Source: Streptomyces canus (GTDB lineage: Bacteria; Actinomycetota; Actinomycetes; Streptomycetales; Streptomycetaceae). From it: DNA of 64,000 nucleotides. The stretch lies in assembly GCF_030815415.1 (NCBI RefSeq), contig NZ_JAUSWW010000001.1, forward strand, positions 1 to 64,000, read 5' to 3'. The position numbers were made by a program, and so were the translations under genes. The notes beneath the pieces are model-generated. The model had not been told where the DNA came from. It did no database searches and was given only the letters and a program-made list of their open reading frames with translations. Every line of letters starts with the position of its first letter. Position 1 is the first letter of the stretch. Shown piece by piece: positions 7,535 to 15,596 of this stretch.

Positions 7535-7850
7535 TCATCCCGCTATGAACACGACCGAGGGCGGAGCATCGAGGCTGGCCAGCCTACGCAGACGATCGTC
7601 GATGACGTCCAGGAGTTGGTTGAAGCCGTCGAGCCTTCTGAGCCGGTCCGCGGTCACGACACGGATCTCGGCAGCGGTGATCTTGGCTTCGGGGCCGTCG
7701 GTACGCAGCCGGGAGGCGAAGGGACCATCTGACTGGAATCCGCAGAAGGGGTGGTGCCCGTCGTCGCCGTCGACACCCTCAGCCGTACGCGACAGCCAGG
7801 CCCGGGCCTTCAGGGCTGATGCGTTCTCAGGTTGTGAGATGAAGCAGCTC
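7535..7850 (-). pseudogene. 3' fragment of an unrecognised gene
   Basis: Coding-like minus-strand frame ending SDGPFASRLRTDGPEAKI, TAAEIRVVTADRLRRLDGFN, QLLDVIDDRLRRLASLDAPPSVVFIAG, stop at 7535. No start codon or ribosome site lies upstream before the frame runs into the antisense of the truncated AraC gene. Family unknown. The leucine/arginine-rich helical end looks genuine, and it is best treated as a truncated gene. Confidence 0.35.
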
Positions 7851-7887
7851 GGACGCGTGGGCGGGGCTGACCGGTAGTGGTCGGTGG

Positions 7888-8553
7888 CTGCAGCGAGGTT
7901 CGCCGATCGTCGCCATCTGCACGGGGGCGTTTGTCCTCGCTCAGGCCGGACTGCTCGACGGCCGCCGTGCCACCACCCATTGGCGCAGCGCCGCCCGGTT
8001 CGCCGCCGCCTTCTCCGAGGTGGAGGTGGATCCTGACGTGCTCTTCGTGGACCACGGCGACGTGGCGACCAGCGCCGGGACCGGCGCGGGCATCGACCTG
8101 TGCCTGCACCTGGTGCGTTCTGACCACGGCGCGGCGTACGCCGCACAGATCGCCCGGCGCATGGTCCTGCCACCGCACCGGGAGGGCAGCCAACTCCAGT
8201 ACGCCGCACAGCCCGCACCGGCCAGGGCGGACGAGTCGTTGGCGCCACTGCTGGACTGGGCCACGTCCCACCTCGACACCCGGCTGACTCTCAACCACCT
8301 GGCCGAACGCGCCGGACTATCCAGCCGAACCCTCGCCCGGCGTTTTACCGGACAGCTCGGCACCAGCCCGGGGCAGTGGGTGCTCGGCCAGCGCCTTGAT
8401 GCGGCACGGATACTGCTGGAACAGACCGACCTTCCGGTGGAAGCAATCGCCACCCGGGGCGGACTCGCCTCGGCGGTCAACCTGCGTCGCCGTTTCCGGC
8501 GGCATCTCGGCACCACCCCCGGCGCTTACCGACGGGCCTTCGGCGAAACCTGA
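7888..8553 (+). pseudogene. 5'-truncated GlxA-type AraC-family regulator
   Basis: The frame reads LQRGSPIVAICTGAFVLAQA GLLDGRRATTHWRSAARFAA and continues to SAGTGAGIDLCLHLV, which is the second half of the DJ-1/PfpI-like sensor domain with its CTGAF elbow and THW motif. Two AraC helix-turn-helix motifs follow (LTLNHLAERAGLSSRTLARRF; VEAIATRGGLASAVNLRRRFRR). Roughly the first 90-100 residues of a normal GlxA-type regulator (about 320 aa) are missing, and the junction with unrelated DNA is near 7888. An internal GTG at 8020 could still give a DNA-binding fragment, but I regard the gene as broken. Confidence 0.65.
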
Positions 8554-8819
8554 TGACGCAGCTGGGCGTTCCTGCACGCGCGGGCCAGAACGTACGGCCC
8601 GTGAGGCGGTCCCAGGACGAACTATGGGAGCGGAACATGGCCGCCGCCCGCCAGTTCCACGCCCGCGAGGCACATCTGCGTGTGCCTCACAAGCACGTGG
8701 AGGAAGCGGACGGGGAGACGATCCGGCTGGGCGCGTTTGTGGATAACAGCCGCCGACGGGCCGCGAAGCTCAGCGCGGAGCGCCGGTCTGACCTCGACGC
8801 CCTCGGCATGCGCTGGTAG
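8553..8819 (+). pseudogene. single helicase-associated (HA) repeat, gene fragment
   Basis: From about 8601 the frame reads DELWERNMAAARQFHAREAH LRVPHKHVEEADGETIRLGA FVDNSRRRAAKLSAERRSDL DALGMRW. This is one copy of the ~65-aa helicase-associated domain (W..N..AA..F..REGHL.VPRKH..LG.W..N.R.R...L...R...L...G..W) that occurs as tandem repeats at the C-terminus of large Streptomyces plasmid or chromosome-arm helicases. The helicase core is absent. The ATG at 8553 overlaps the preceding stop, but that junction is fortuitous. A second HA relic is at 34056-34400. Confidence 0.6.
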
Positions 8820-9411
8820 AGGGGCTGGCCGGTCCATACACCGCTCGCGTCGAAAGCGCGGAATCTCGTGCGCCCCTCTGTCTCCACCTACTTGGCTGTG
8901 GCGGCCTCTCGGGGAGTCGTATTGCGTAACAGTTCCGGGTTGTCATGGTTCGATTCTGGACCCGGGCTCTAAGCTCAGGTCAGTCCTCCGCGCCTTCTGG
9001 CGTATCAGGGAGGGCCCATCCCGCAGCAGAGCGAGCCTGTGGCGCATCCCAGAAGCGCCGGGCTTGCCTTCCTCTCCTGCGGAAGTCGCCGACAGCCCGG
9101 CCCGTCCCTCGGGGCAACTTCAAGGCCGGGCTGGACCACGCCCCCGGCTGCCTGGAGGGAGTGCTCCAGTGGCTTGCCCGGGGAGGGCAGGGGCACTCGG
9201 AAGGGGCACGCGGCCGCCGTCCCGAACGGCGGCCGCCACCCGTTCACCTTCTCCCGTCCACGGACCCGCAGGCCGCGCCGACCTCACCGACGCCTCCGCA
9301 CCGTCACGGACAAGGCGGACAACTCATGCGCGATGACGCGATGCCTGGTCCGGCACCCGCTGCGTCCGGTCTCCAGCCGGGCGGCCCGGGGCACCTGCCC
9401 GGCTGACCACG
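8820..9411. other. non-coding stretch with one hairpin
   Basis: No frame in these ~590 bases shows a recognisable protein. A perfect 11-bp stem, GCGGCCGCCGT / ACGGCGGCCGC with a five-base loop, lies at 9210-9236 and could terminate the small membrane protein gene that ends at 9412. Nothing else was recognised. Confidence 0.4.
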
Positions 9412-9579
9412 TCACCGAGGAAGACGCCTGCGACGGCGGCCCAGGCGCAGGCCAAGGAGAACGAAGTCGGCGACCAGAACCACCACACCGATGACCAACA
9501 GATAGAAGAGGCCTTTCGCCACCACACCGATGATGCCGAGCACGATGGCCACAAGGACCAGTAAGAGGAACAGAGCCAT
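9412..9579 (-). CDS. small hydrophobic membrane protein, 55 aa
   Basis: Begins MALFLLLVLVAIVLGIIGVV from the ATG at 9579, which has GAGGTGA six bases upstream and is the supported start. Two membrane helices (about residues 2-21 and 24-46) are followed by a basic tail LGRRRRRLPR. Proteins of this size and composition are common in Streptomyces, often next to PRC-barrel or stress genes, and have no assigned biochemical role. It lies 37 bases downstream of the PRC-barrel gene on the same strand, so the two are probably cotranscribed. Confidence 0.65.
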   Translation of the reverse strand: MALFLLLVLVAIVLGIIGVVAKGLFYLLVIGVVVLVADFVLLGLRLGRRRRRLPR

Positions 9580-9616
9580 CGGTGTCACCTCATGGTGGGG
9601 CACATTGGTGGGGGCA

Positions 9617-9973
9617 TCAGCGGCGGGCGAGGCGGCGTTCGCCGCCCTCACCCATTCGGTAGGCGAGCTTGTAGTGCTCGAAAACCGCCTCCTCGTCCTC
9701 CGCGAGCAGTTCGCCGTCCGTGCCGATCGAGGGTGCTTCCTTGACCTGCTTCTTGTCGTAGGCGACCTTCAGATAGCCGGGACCGACCGTCGCATCGCCC
9801 AGGGGGACGAACACCAGCCGGTGCCGGGTCGGCAGGCCGACCATGACGGTCGCGAACGCGGGCTGGTCTGTGGCCGTGTCCACGTAGACCGCCTCCAGAG
9901 CGCCGATCTTGTGCCGCCCATGGTCGACAACGTCGTGGCCTCGCCATTCCCTGATGTCTTGCGCCTCGAACAC
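9617..9973 (-). CDS. PRC-barrel domain protein
   Basis: 118 aa from a GTG at 9973 with AAGGGG six bases upstream. MFEAQDIREWRGHDVVDHGR HKIGALEAVYVDTATDQPAF and the strand GLPTRHRLVFVPLGDA form a PRC-barrel, the small beta-barrel first known from the photosynthetic reaction centre H subunit and RimM. The C-terminal third (KEAPSIGTDGELLAEDEEAVFEHY) is acidic and helical, as in the stress-associated PRC-barrel proteins of actinomycetes. Likely an adaptor or stress protein; no catalytic residues are evident. Confidence 0.8.
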   Translation of the reverse strand: MFEAQDIREWRGHDVVDHGRHKIGALEAVYVDTATDQPAFATVMVGLPTRHRLVFVPLGDATVGPGYLKVAYDKKQVKEAPSIGTDGELLAEDEEAVFEHYKLAYRMGEGGERRLARR

Positions 9974-10194
9974 GGCAGCCCCTTCGTCGCAGGTCAGCTC
10001 AAGACCACTGGCGTTACCTTCTCCTCCCTCCTTACCTCTCTACGCATATTCACACCCTTCATGGCAGCCAGCTTGCAGGCCGGACGGCGGACGACTTTCA
10101 CGCGTGGCGCGATGCCTCCACGACCCCCCTGCACGTGGCGGTCCAGCACGCGGCAGCGTGGGCGATGAGGGGCGCGGCCAGAACGCTGTCGGGG

Positions 10195-10442
10195 TCAGTA
10201 GGCGGCCGGGGAGATGGCGATGTAGTGCGCGGTGAAGGCCGCCACGGCCAGGGCGTGGAACACCTCGTGGAAGCCGAACCAGCGGGGTGAGGGGTGGGGC
10301 GCTGAAGGGCGTAGACCACCGCACCAGCACTGTAGAGGAGCCCGCCGGCCACGATCAGGCTGAGTACAGCCGCTCCCCCGGTGTGCAGGAAGTCGGGCAG
10401 GTAACGCGCGCGGGAGCCCACCCAAGGGCCAGGTAACACGGG
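10195..10442 (-). pseudogene. hemolysin III family protein, frameshifted 3' part
   Basis: The end reads RWFGFHEVFHALAVAAFTAH YIAISPAAY and stops at 10195; the preceding part, LSLIVAGGLLYSAGAVVYALQRP, is in another frame, with the shift at about 10281-10300. FHExFH..x..AHY is the conserved C-terminal metal-binding histidine motif of the hemolysin III/adiponectin-receptor-like (CREST) membrane family. The first five or so helices are missing because homology stops near 10442, just before the IS110 element. The gene is dead twice over. Confidence 0.65.
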
Positions 10443-10527
10443 GTGTACAACCAGCGCGGAGCTCCGACTGTCCGCGTACAGGTGACGTGGCCCTGACACG
10501 AAAAGAACCTGCGGTTGAGCTCGGTGG

Positions 10528-11790
10528 TCAGGCCGTGGCGACGGGTTCGAAGCGGATGGTCAGGCCGAGAGTGTTGGCTTCCTTCAGCATGCGGCGCATG
10601 GCGCGTGCTGGATCGCGGCGGGTGAAATAGTCCGCGCCCAGTTCGAGGTAGGGGACGTGGTCGTGGAGCACGTGCCAGACAGCGATGGCGATCTTGTGCA
10701 TGACCGCGACCAGTGCCCGTTTGCCACCTCGCCGTGCCGAGATCCGGCGGAAGAACACGGCGAGATAGGTGTCCCTGCTTCTGATGGCGGCCAGCGCGGC
10801 GACTCCGAGCACGCGTTTGAGATTGGTGTTGCCGTGCCGGGTCCGGCCGGACTTGTTCACCCCTGCCGACTCGTTCTGCCCCGGGCAGACCCCGATCCAG
10901 GAGGCGAGGTGATGGGCCGTGGCGAACTGGCTCATGTCTCCGCCGGTTTCGGCGAAGACGATCTCTGCCGCCATGCGCCCGATGCCGGGAACAGTGTCCA
11001 GGAGGTCCAGGTCGTGCTCGTGCTCGCTAAGCAGGGTGGCGATACGGGTGTCGAAGACAGCGACCGTCTCCTTGAACCGGTCCGCCTCGTCCAGGTAGTG
11101 CTGGACCATGAAGGCGTGGTGGTCGGTGAAGTCGCCGTCCAGTGCCTCGATCAGGGCGGGGATCTTGGCACGGGCCTTGCCGACGGCAAGATCCGCAAGG
11201 CGTTCACGGTCGCGTTCACCGGCGACCAGGGCTGCCAGGATCGTCCGTCCGGTCTTCCCGGCCACATCGGTCAGCACGGAGGTGAGCTTCATCCCGGTGT
11301 CCTCCAGCTCCTTCTCCAGCCGCTGGATCTCCCGACCCGCAGAACGCAGGAGTTCGGTGCGGCGCCGGGTCAGGTCACGCAGTTCCCGCACCATGCGGCC
11401 GGGGACGAAGGACGCCATCACCATTCCCGACGCGCCGGCCCGGGCCAGGAACGCGGCGTCGCTCGGATCGCTCTTGCGGCCCCTGATCCCCTTCAGGTGA
11501 GAGGGATTGACCAGCATCAGGTTCAGCTGCGGCTGTAGCAGGTAGTAGACCCCGCGCCAGTAGTCGGCCGTTGCTTCCATGACCACCACGTCGACCTGGC
11601 GTTCCACCAGCCAGGCCAGGAGCCGACGTAGTTCGGACCGGGTGGTGCCGAACCGTTCGGTCTCCAGGCTCCATGTTCCCGCCCGAGTCGTACTGGGCGT
11701 TCGCACGCAGGCGAGCAGGAACCGCTTGCCCAGGTCCACTCCCGCGGACCGCAGATGGATGACCTCGTCCTTCACGTCCTGCCGACTCAT
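10528..11790 (-). CDS. IS110-family DEDD transposase, intact
   Basis: 420 aa, full length for the family. The N-terminal RuvC-like domain has D19 (AGVDLGK), E72 (VVMEATADYW), D108 and D111 (GRKSDPSDAAFLA), the DEDD set. The C-terminal Tnp_20 domain has the helix-hairpin-helix TVPGIGRMAAEI and the ASWIGVCPGQNESAGVNKSG RTRHGN region with the catalytic serine. Such transposases act with a bridge RNA encoded in the element's own non-coding end. The upstream 250 bases (11791-12040) are non-coding and positioned for that. Gene appears functional. Confidence 0.9.
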   Translation of the reverse strand: MSRQDVKDEVIHLRSAGVDLGKRFLLACVRTPSTTRAGTWSLETERFGTTRSELRRLLAWLVERQVDVVVMEATADYWRGVYYLLQPQLNLMLVNPSHLKGIRGRKSDPSDAAFLARAGASGMVMASFVPGRMVRELRDLTRRRTELLRSAGREIQRLEKELEDTGMKLTSVLTDVAGKTGRTILAALVAGERDRERLADLAVGKARAKIPALIEALDGDFTDHHAFMVQHYLDEADRFKETVAVFDTRIATLLSEHEHDLDLLDTVPGIGRMAAEIVFAETGGDMSQFATAHHLASWIGVCPGQNESAGVNKSGRTRHGNTNLKRVLGVAALAAIRSRDTYLAVFFRRISARRGGKRALVAVMHKIAIAVWHVLHDHVPYLELGADYFTRRDPARAMRRMLKEANTLGLTIRFEPVATA

Positions 11791-12040
11791 CGCCCGCTCC
11801 TGAACACCCGTAGCGAAAACCTGGCGGGAACCCCGGAGGGATCAGGGAAAGAAGCGGAATCTGACACGCGTGCTCCCGGCAGCGGATCACTGCCTTGGCA
11901 ACAAACCGTGGTCCCCAGCGCGACCCCCATTGCCATCCTGGACAAACGAGCTCACCGGCATCGCAGAGCCATCGGCGTGACCGGGGCACCCACCCCATTT
12001 TCTCTCACCCGAGGTGATCAGCGCAGCCATCCCCGTTCCT
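11791..12040 (-). ncRNA. non-coding end of IS110, candidate bridge RNA region
   Basis: About 250 bases upstream of the IS110 transposase with no convincing coding frame. In IS110-group elements this end encodes the bridge RNA whose two loops base-pair with target and donor DNA. Several GC-rich inverted repeats are visible but I could not assign the target- and donor-binding loops. Assignment rests on position and family knowledge, not on a recognised fold. Confidence 0.3.
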
Positions 12041-12452
12041 GGCAAGATTTTCGTGAAGCCGGGGTATGCCACCGTGCGCCGGTGACGCTCCGTCACGGGT
12101 GGTGGCAGTGTCAGCGAGTGTGATGACCTCGTACGGATCATGTCTCCGCACCTGGATGCGGTGCGGGTGGAACGGGTGTGGTCGGCAGGCGGTGCGGTCT
12201 GCATCTCCGCCCGCACCCGGGAGCTGATGGTGGCGTGTCCGGACTGCGGTCGCGAGTCGGAACGGGTGCACAGCCGATATCTGCGCACGCTGGCCGACGT
12301 CGCTGTCGGTGGCCGCCCGGTGCTGATCGGATTGTCGGTGCGGCGGTTGTTCTGCGACAGCCCTCACTGCAGTCGGCGGACATTTGCCGAGCAGGTCAAT
12401 GGGCTAACGGTGCGCAACCAGCGACGCAGCCCGCCGCTGCAGCACCTCAGTC
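12041..12452 (+). pseudogene. ISL3-family transposase, N-terminal fragment with left terminal repeat
   Basis: From about 12140 the frame reads MSPHLDAVRVERVWSAGGAV, then MVACPDCGRESERVHSRYLR TLADVAVGGRPVLIGLSVRR LFCDSPHCSRRTFAEQV. CPxCG..S..VHSRY.RTL.D and FxCxxxxCxRxTFxE form the zinc-finger N-terminus of ISL3 transposases. GGCAAGATTTTCGTGAAG at 12041 looks like the left terminal repeat of such elements. Homology ends at about 12452, where the monooxygenase remnant on the other strand begins; the whole DDE domain is gone. Confidence 0.7.
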
Positions 12453-13890
12453 GGCGCACGAGCCGGCCAGTGGACCACGGCCAGGCGAAGGTGTTGTGCC
12501 CGGGGGAAGTGAAGTAGTAGCTGGTGCAGCCGCCTGTGTTGTAGACCGTGGTCGCGAGCGCCTCCTGGACGGTGGTGTTGTGCACGGCCTGTACGGCTGG
12601 CCTGACTTCCAGGGCGCGGTGGCCGCTTTGGTCGAGGTGAGCCAAAGCAGCGATGAGGTAGGTCAGCTGGGCTTCCAGGACGGTGATCGCGGAGGTGGAG
12701 CCGCCGAGCAGGGTGGGCCCCAGGAGCAGGAAGAGGTTGGGGAAGCCGCTCACGGTGGTGCCCAGGTATGCCTGCGGTGCGCCGCCCCAGGCGTCGTCGA
12801 GGGTCTGGCCGTTGGTGCCGTGCAGGGTCGTGGCCAGCGGCACCTCGCCGACGCGGAAGCCCGTGGCTTCGATGAGCACGTCGGTGTGGGCGATGGTGCC
12901 GTCGGCGCCGATGACCTCGTTGCCGCGTACGGCGGTCACGGCGGTGGGATGCAGCCGCACGTGTGGCTGGGACAGGGCCTGGTAGAACGTGCTCGATGTC
13001 AGTAGGCGCGTGCAGCCCAGCCGGTAATCCGGTGTCAGGTGCCGGCGCAACAGCCGGTCGCGGACCGTGAGGCGCAGGTGTGCACGGGCGCCGGCCTCGA
13101 GGAGGCGGGCGCCGGCCTGCGGGTGGCGGAAGGCGTAGCCGAAGCCCTCCTGCAGGGCGTACTGGCCCGCGCGCAGGGCGCCGCGCGCGCCGGGGACGCG
13201 GTCCACGAGCCGGTTGAGCGCCGTGGGCAGCGGCAGGTCGGGCTTGGGCAGCACCCATTGGGGTGTGCGCTGGAAGAGATCCACAGTCGCGGCCTGGGCT
13301 TCGATGGCCGGGACGATCTGGACGGCGGAGGCGCCACCGCCCACCACGGTCACCCGCCGGCCTGTCAGGTCGACGCTGTGGTCCCACCGGGCAGTGTGGA
13401 AGACGGGGCCGTCGAAGTCCTCGATGCCGGGAACCTCCAGGCGGCGCGGGACGTGCCACGGTCCGGTGGCCAGGACCAGTACCCCCGCGCTGTAGGGTCC
13501 GTCGGTCGTCTGCACCAGCTTGCGGCCGGCTGCCCCGTCCCATCGTGCCCCGAGCACCTGCACACCACAGCGCAGCACGTCGCCGAGCCGGTAGCGCTCA
13601 GCCGTTGCCTGCAGGTAGGCGAGGATCTCCTGCTGTCCGGCGAAGATCCTGCTCCATGCTGTGTTTGGGGTGAAGGAGTAGCTGTAGAGCGTCGAGGGCA
13701 CGTCACAGGAGCAGCCCGGGTAGGTGTTGTCCCTTCAGGTACCGCCGAGATGCGTCCCCTTCTCCAGAACTAGGACGTCGTCGAACCCTGCCTCGCGAAG
13801 CCGGACGGCGGCCCCGATCCCGGAGAACCCCGCTCCGACGACCACGGCCCGCACGTCCCTGACGGTCCGCTCACTCTGCGCCGGGATCAC
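12453..13890 (-). pseudogene. Baeyer-Villiger-type flavin monooxygenase with internal UGA, 3' truncated
   Basis: One frame runs from a GTG at 13890 (GGAG seven bases upstream) through VVVGAGFSGIGAAVRLREAG (FAD), FDGPVFHTARWDHS (the FxGxxxHxxxW(D) Baeyer-Villiger fingerprint) and VTVVGGGASAVQIVPAI (NADPH). At 13735-13737 it meets a TGA in GGT-stop-RDNTYPGCSCDVP, where the family has an almost invariant tryptophan: a single TGG to TGA change, with the same frame continuing. The normal end, WPWSTGRLVRRLR, runs into the ISL3 fragment at about 12452. Dead unless the UGA is read through; originally a ketone or sulfide monooxygenase. Confidence 0.75.
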
Positions 13891-14129
13891 AGCAACGCTC
13901 CAGCCGGGCAGCCAACGCACAGGCAACGGTCCACACGCAGCTCCCGCAGGTGCCGCTGTGCGGCCGTCCGGGCGACAGCGTCAGGTAGCAGAGCGATCTG
14001 AGCCAGACCCCGCTCGAGTGGTGTGATCACATACGGCCAACGACCACGACTCTGCGGGGTCACCGTACCCGAGCCGGCAAATTCAACACCCTTCGCAAAA
14101 TGCGGCCAGGAGGTACTGCAGGGCCGGAC
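13891..14129. other. intergenic stretch, nothing recognised
   Basis: About 240 bases between the monooxygenase start and the IS256 remnant. A minus-strand frame (WPYVITPLERGLAQIALLPD AVARTAAQRHLRELRVD) has coding-like composition and could be another gene fragment, but I could not assign it and see no start or ribosome site. Confidence 0.3.
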
Positions 14130-14312
14130 GGGACACGAGAGCGCGGACCCCACGGCCCGTGCCGACACCAGGGCGACGAGGCAGGCGCCGGTGACCGCGC
14201 GCCAGCGGGCCTGGGCGGATTCGACGAGCTCGAAAACCATCGCGAGGGCCGCGGCCGGACTGCCGGCGCCGCGGGTGACCTTGGTTCGGAGCTTTACGGT
14301 GGAGATCCGAAG
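14130..14312 (-). pseudogene. IS256-family transposase, C-terminal fragment
   Basis: The minus strand reads LRTKVTRGAGSPAAALAMVF ELVESAQARWRAVTGACLVA LVSARAV. This is the conserved C-terminal helix region of Streptomyces IS256-type transposases (typically KLxESAQxRWRAVNAPHLVALV). Everything upstream, including the DDE residues, is missing, and downstream the frame drifts into unrelated sequence. Confidence 0.65.
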
Positions 14313-14411
14313 TCCAAGGTCGGTCTGTACGCGGTGATCCGCCGTGATACCCAGACGGGGATGTCGTTACGAGATGACCTTCCGAGGGGGCTGATCGCCG
14401 TTCCTCGTGAT

Positions 14412-14465
14412 GAGGACTGCTCCGGCAGCGCCGTGGGGGAACGATCCGCTGCCGGAGCAGTCCTC
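14412..14465. terminator. 19-bp perfect hairpin, probable bidirectional terminator
   Basis: GAGGACTGCTCCGGCAGCG (14412-14430) is followed after 16 bases by its exact complement (14447-14465). No U-tract follows on either strand. A perfect stem this long usually marks a terminator in Streptomyces, although no intact gene now ends beside it. Confidence 0.5.
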
Positions 14466-15039
14466 TCCACGCGTGTCTGCCCGCTGCCTCACGGTCCAGC
14501 CCACATCTCACTCGCTTGAGTGGCAGGGCGAAGGCACGTGCGACTCACCCCGTCAGGACTACCGACACCGTCGCAGCGACGATCGAGATCGCAGCCAGAG
14601 CGACCATCACCGTCCTCACCCCCATCACCCGTCGAGCTGTGCAGACGCGAGGGCAGCCCCGGTGGAACCATCCAGGGCGCGGGCGAACGTTTTCCCTGCG
14701 CTGCCGACGTCTGAGGGGCTCCGGCGTCAGCCTCCCGCAGTTGCACGCACCACACGCAGGTGTCCTCTTCATGCCCGACAAGCCGGGCGTCGGGACCCGG
14801 GTTGGGGCGGTTACCGAAGGCTTCCATACCTGCTCAACGGACCCACTCAGGCCAGGAGGTCGACACCTCACCCATTTGCCGCCCCATCCAAGCTCAGCCG
14901 AACGCCCCGCGAGGGCCTGGCACTGTGACGGCGTCAGACCCTCGGGCGGGGCGCCTCAGGCGCCATTCCGCTGGACGAACTGGCTGGCCCACGGGCAAGC
15001 GCCATCTCGCTTCCCGGTCCCTCGACCGGCGGACGGCCC
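14466..15039. other. non-coding or decayed stretch
   Basis: Nothing firm was recognised. A minus-strand frame ends VMGVRTVMVALAAISIVAAT VSVVLTG at 14545, which is one membrane helix, but the frame before it shows no family resemblance and no ribosome site, so I do not call a gene. Confidence 0.3.
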
Positions 15040-15215
15040 GCTCCAGCAGCCTGCCAGGGTGATGTCGAAGAGCACCCGGTTGCCCGCGACAGCATGCAGT
15101 CCGCGTCGCCATGAACCGCCAAGCGGTGGGCGACGGCATCAGGACCACCGCTGTCCTGGGCGACAACGCCCAGTCCCCGGCCGGGATCGAACCACTTCAC
15201 CACGCCGCACGGCAC
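15040..15215 (-). pseudogene. cold-shock-domain protein relic, frameshifted
   Basis: Starts VPCGVVKWFDPGRGLGVVAQ DSGGPDAVAHRLAVHGDADC, matching the cold-shock pattern M(P/A)xGxVKWF(N/D)xxxGFGF(I/L)xQDxGGxDVFVH with substitutions in the RNP motifs (GLGVV for GFGFI, AVAH for VFVH). The last strand, GNRVLFDIT, is in a different frame (shift near 15085). Loss of the aromatic residues that bind nucleic acid and the frameshift mark it as decayed. Confidence 0.55.
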
Positions 15216-15249
15216 AGGCAACCTCCAGCTCTTGCACGTCAGTTGGGGG

Positions 15250-15400
15250 GCGACCAGCATCCGCCCGCGCCCAGTCGGCCGCAACCAGCGCACGTCCCGG
15301 CTCCCGAGGCAGGCACCCCACACCCGTGTCGTGCTTGAGGGCGTTGGTGACCGGCTCGCTGACCACCAGCTGGGTGAGGTCCCTGGGCCCCGCCGGACGG
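15250..15400 (-). pseudogene. RsbW-like HATPase (anti-sigma factor kinase) relic
   Basis: The minus strand reads [40 protein letters not shown]. (V)VSExVTNAxxH is the N box of the small HATPase_c_2 proteins that abound in Streptomyces; the usual form is SELVTNAVRHA. The remaining G boxes are absent and the frame is soon lost. It lies next to the cold-shock relic on the same strand. Confidence 0.45.
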
Positions 15401-15596
15401 GAGAAGCCTGGGGCACATGGCCAGGAGGAACACCGGCGGTGCAGCCAGTGCGGCGCTCAGCTGCTCGGAACGAAGGCCGCCCGTACGAAACTCAGTTCGT
15501 CAGCACGGGACGGCGCGCGACGCACGTCCGGGTGGTACTTTCCCGCGCGGGTGCATTCTGGCCGTTCGGGTCCGGGCGGGCGGCAAGAGTTGGGTC

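Larger units (their letters stand above)
10500..12040 (-). mobile_element. IS110-family insertion sequence (ends approximate)
   Basis: Holds an intact DEDD transposase on the minus strand with about 250 non-coding bases upstream of it. IS110-group elements lack terminal inverted repeats and target duplications, so the ends cannot be read exactly; I place them between the hemolysin III remnant (about 10442) and the ISL3 terminal repeat at 12041. Confidence 0.6.

Noticed and set aside
7535..8248. 237-codon minus-strand protein
   Set aside because: The upstream two thirds is antisense to the truncated AraC-family gene; only the last ~105 codons look genuine, as a fragment.
12453..13890. Selenocysteine or programmed read-through at the UGA of the monooxygenase
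   Set aside because: The residue in the family is Trp, not Cys or Sec, no selenocysteine insertion hairpin follows, and the gene is also truncated at its 3' end.
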